NCBI GenBank assembly: GCA_023053545.1
Contig: JAKZAN010000002.1
Coordinates: 3,022,375-3,086,374 of the forward strand
Length of the DNA stretch: 64,000 nt
Reading direction: 5' to 3'
Source: Lepidurus packardi
Lineage: Eukaryota; Arthropoda; Branchiopoda; Notostraca; Triopsidae
Made by a program: the position numbers and the translations under genes. Shown one piece after another: positions 61,401 to 64,000 of the stretch (position 1 is the stretch's first letter; every line of letters starts with the position of its first letter). The notes below the pieces were generated by a model that searched no databases, was not told the origin of the DNA, and was given only the letters and a program-made list of their open reading frames with translations.

Positions 61401-61433
61401 CAACACTGTTCCGAAACGACGGGCAGTTGCGAA

Positions 61434-63587
61434 ATGCAACCGTCAAGTCATGAACTTAAGCCTTATTTTGAACAGTTACTGCATCAAGGCGAAAGTCACC
61501 CGTCACATGGACCATCGACAGTGCCTTGTTTACAAACCGTGACAAGTCTTAAGCTTGCTTGCGAGCAGGGCTGTGCCACCTTGTCTGATAGCTACTTCCC
61601 ACATACCGAGGATACCAACGCGGAGGTATTTGTTGAGCTCGAATTCGAACATAGTGAAGTAGATGACGATGATTCGGACGAGTGTGACGAGTATAGTGAA
61701 CTTTGCTTTCGAGAAGTTTTTGGACAAACTCCTGTTGGAGAATGTGAAATTGAAGATGAAAGTGACAGTGAAAAACCATCTGAAGAACAGTTGGTGACCT
61801 TAAAACTTGCCAACTGGGCAAGAGAATGTGGTGTACCTCGTACACATGTAAGCAAGTTACTTAAGACACTGCGAGAAGTTCCAAGCTTGACATTTTTGCC
61901 TGCCGATTATAGATCTTTATTGAAAACAATCCGCCGAGTTGAGATTGCAGAGCTCGCGCCAGGGAAGTATTACGATTTTAAGCTGATACCTGGATTGACT
62001 CGCGCTATGAAGATGCTTCCGTCTTCTGATATTCCAGCGACGCTTCTCCTTCATGTCAACGTGGATGGTCTACCGATGGCGAAAAGCTCAAGTGACTGTT
62101 TTTGGCCCATTTTAGTGAAGGTTTTCAATGTACCTATCTTAAAACCTTTCGTATGTGGCTTGTACTCAGGACAAGGAAAGTCCAGTAATTTTAATGATTT
62201 TCTTACACCTTTCGTCGAGGAAGCATGCCTTTTGGAAAGGGAGGGGTTTTGCTTTGAGGGTTTAAAAATAAGGGTTAAAGTCCACGCTTTTATTTGTGAC
62301 GCTCCCGCGTCTGCCTTGGTTAAAGGGGTCACGTCACATGGAGGTTATTCCTCATGTCAAAAATGTATCACAACAGGGGTGTACATAAAAGAGAAGCCAG
62401 TTAATGGGAGGGTTATACTTGAAGATCTTAACGCGCAAAAAAGGACAGATGCCTCGTTCCGTGCGCGTTTAGAGGCAGATCCAAGTAAACCACATCACAA
62501 TCGCGACATTAATGTAGTGGAGGACTTAAGCACGGACATGATTTTAGGTTTCCCACGTGAATCCCTTCACTTGCTTGACTTAGGGATTACGAAAAGGTTA
62601 CTTTGTTTTTTAACACGAAGCGTTAGTAGTCCAGCTAACCTTCCCAAGAAATCCATCAATGAACTTACGGCTCGCCTAAAGTCTATACAACCTCATGTTC
62701 CAGTAGAATTTTCGAGAAAACCCAGAGGACTAGATGAGTTGAAGCGCTGGAAAGCGACAGAGTTTAGAATGTTTAGAGATTACATAGCTGTGGCTGTCTT
62801 TAAAGATGTTATCCCCGAAAATCTCTACCGCCATTTTTTGTCCTTCTCGGTCGGTGTTAGATTACTTTCGCGTCACGAGACCAGCCGCATGCCAGGAACT
62901 TTCGCTTTTTGTCGAGATTTGTTTAAAAAATTCATAGAAGAATCTTCAGTGCTTTACGGCAGGCATGTTTTGTCTTACAACAGTCACGGCCTGATTCATC
63001 TTGTAGATGACGTGGAAAATTTTGGCCCCATTCCCCTTTGGAGTGGATACTGGGCCGAGAATTATCTACAAGTGATAAAAAATTTAGTAAAGACCAAAAT
63101 GTCTATGCTTGAGCAAGTTGTTAAACGACTGCATGAGCTTGAAAGTCACGGTGTCAAGAAAATAGTGCCAGTTAAAAGTCCAGTCCTTCTACAAATGCAT
63201 TCCAGTGGGCCTGTATGGCCACCGGGTAACCAAGGACAACAGTTCGGGAAGGTTGTATGCGATCGTTTTGAGTTGCACCGAAAAGAACCGAATAATGTCG
63301 TATTCTTGAAAGACACATCAGTTTTCTGCGTAGAAAATATTATAAAAAGACCCGACGAAAGAATTTTTATTATTGGAAGGAATTTTACTTCGTGTAGTGA
63401 TTGCTTTGAATTTCCTGTTCCCTCTCAAAGCATCGATACCTTGTTGGTCAGTCATTTATCTAATCAATTGAAATGCTACCCACTCGAAGCTGTTAAATGG
63501 AAAGGATTCAAACTTCCTTTTTTCGGACGAGACGGTTCGTGGATTGTTTCTCCACTTTCATATGAGTTTAGGGTTTTTTTTTCATAA
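61434..63587 (+). mobile_element. Intact TNP2-like (CACTA/EnSpm-type) transposase ORF, 717 aa
   Basis: A single open frame without introns. The N terminus has an acidic region (DDDDSDECDEYSE). The core carries LLLHVNVDGLPMAKSSSDCFWPILVKV, VCGLYSGQGKSSNFNDFL, a Cys/His segment (SHGGYSSCQKC), PRESLHLLDLGITKRLL and a C-terminal HGLIHLVDDVENFGPIPLWSGYWAEN block. This layout is familiar from TNP2-like transposases of CACTA/EnSpm elements found in cnidarians, aphids and other invertebrates. Catalytic acidic residues are plausible in DGLP and LDLG. Identification is by block pattern only, so the superfamily is likely rather than certain. No terminal repeats were found in the 400 nt that follow. Confidence 0.75.
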
Positions 63588-64000
63588 TGTATGTTGTGCA
63601 TTTTAGTTTGTTTTTATAGACGAACTACGAAGTCGCCGCCGTAGCGACACATTATCATCTTCAGCGTTATTTCTAAAAATAACTAATTATATACATTTAT
63701 GATTAGCAAACGTTGGATAGCTAAAATCTGCTATTTGTGCTTATGTGAGGAATTTGTGGAGCACATTCTGATTAAAGTGCTCATGAGATGATCTGTCCCC
63801 AAAACCCAATACTTCTATTGATTGGGATATTTTTGCTGCGTAATTTTTCCGATAATCTTTTACTCCCTGTATAAAAAGTCCGGCATTCTAGAATTATGTG
63901 CTCAACTTTTTGCTCTTTCTGTGTTAGGATTTGCTCTTTATTTTCCTAGGTTCCGTGAATTGCTCTTTCTGGGTTACATGAATTTTGGCTTCCGCTCTAA
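63588..64000. other. Right flank of the TNP2-like ORF, no gene
   Basis: AT-rich. It has a small inverted pair (CCCAATACTTC/GATTGGG, 63806-63826) and three imperfect TTGCTCTTT(C/A)T phrases near 63910-63970. The window ends before any terminal inverted repeat can be recognised. Confidence 0.4.

Larger units (their letters stand above)
59647..61433. repeat. Array of tRNA-like repeat units between two transposase genes
   Basis: At least four copies of a unit of about 0.2-0.35 kb on the minus strand. Each contains a GTTATGAG-TTTACTC leader, a tRNA-like segment with Pol III A and B boxes, a CTTGTAC..GTACAAG hairpin, and an AT-rich AATAATTTAAA tail. Copies are listed separately. Together they fill most of the 1.8 kb between the two divergent ORFs. 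Confidence 0.7.

Overview
This is a stretch of animal nuclear DNA. The genes carry many spliceosomal introns (GT..AG, often 50-90 nt, some several kb). The proteins are typically metazoan (synaptotagmin-17, RALGPS, a carboxypeptidase M/D-like enzyme, QSOX, PKA-RI). Intergenic DNA is AT-rich and holds DNA transposons. I cannot name the species. An invertebrate with a fairly compact genome fits best; I see nothing specific to vertebrates or fungi. I joined exons by hand from donor/acceptor sites and reading phase. For the conserved genes the joined frames stay open and follow family sequence across each junction.

Layout. 363-4530 (-): USP36-type ubiquitin hydrolase. 6710-9343 (+): synaptotagmin-17 (B/K protein). 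10687-20098 (-): PKA type I regulatory subunit, with a candidate alternative first exon at 18560-18745. 20778-21614 (+): RhoGDI. 22082-25438 (-): long-form tRNase Z (ELAC2). 26591-28984 (+): quiescin sulfhydryl oxidase. 32589-38224 (+): RALGPS-type Ral GEF. 39811-42310 (+): secreted or GPI-anchored M14 carboxypeptidase. 42522-43840 (-): DUSP12. The first six genes alternate strictly in strand, as divergent and convergent pairs with short spacers.

From 44 kb the window is accessory in character. It holds a pogo/Tigger-like terminal motif (about 44.25 kb), a small secreted PAN plus lectin-like protein (45768-46586), a degenerate gag-like relic (47.4-48.55 kb), an intrinsically disordered orphan protein (49800-50859), a GACGTC-rich repeat with a large fold-back (53.1-53.66 kb), and a short tandem array (54.13-54.30 kb). 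The last 8.5 kb is dominated by two intact, intron-free, divergently transcribed transposase-type ORFs. One is a 1354-aa OTU / C2H2 / MULE / SWIM / PHD mosaic (-). The other is a 717-aa TNP2-like (CACTA/EnSpm-type) ORF (+). The 1.8 kb between them is built from several copies of a repeat with tRNA-like Pol III A and B boxes, one of which carries a perfect 3 x 66 bp tandem.

The host genes do not form a pathway. They cover nucleolar deubiquitination, vesicle traffic, cAMP signalling, Rho and Ral GTPase control, tRNA 3' processing, secretory disulfide formation, peptide trimming and phosphatase activity. The least explained items are the predicted N-myristoylated PKA-RI start that would lack the dimerization/docking domain, the OTU-MULE mosaic, and the tRNA-like repeat array between the two transposases.
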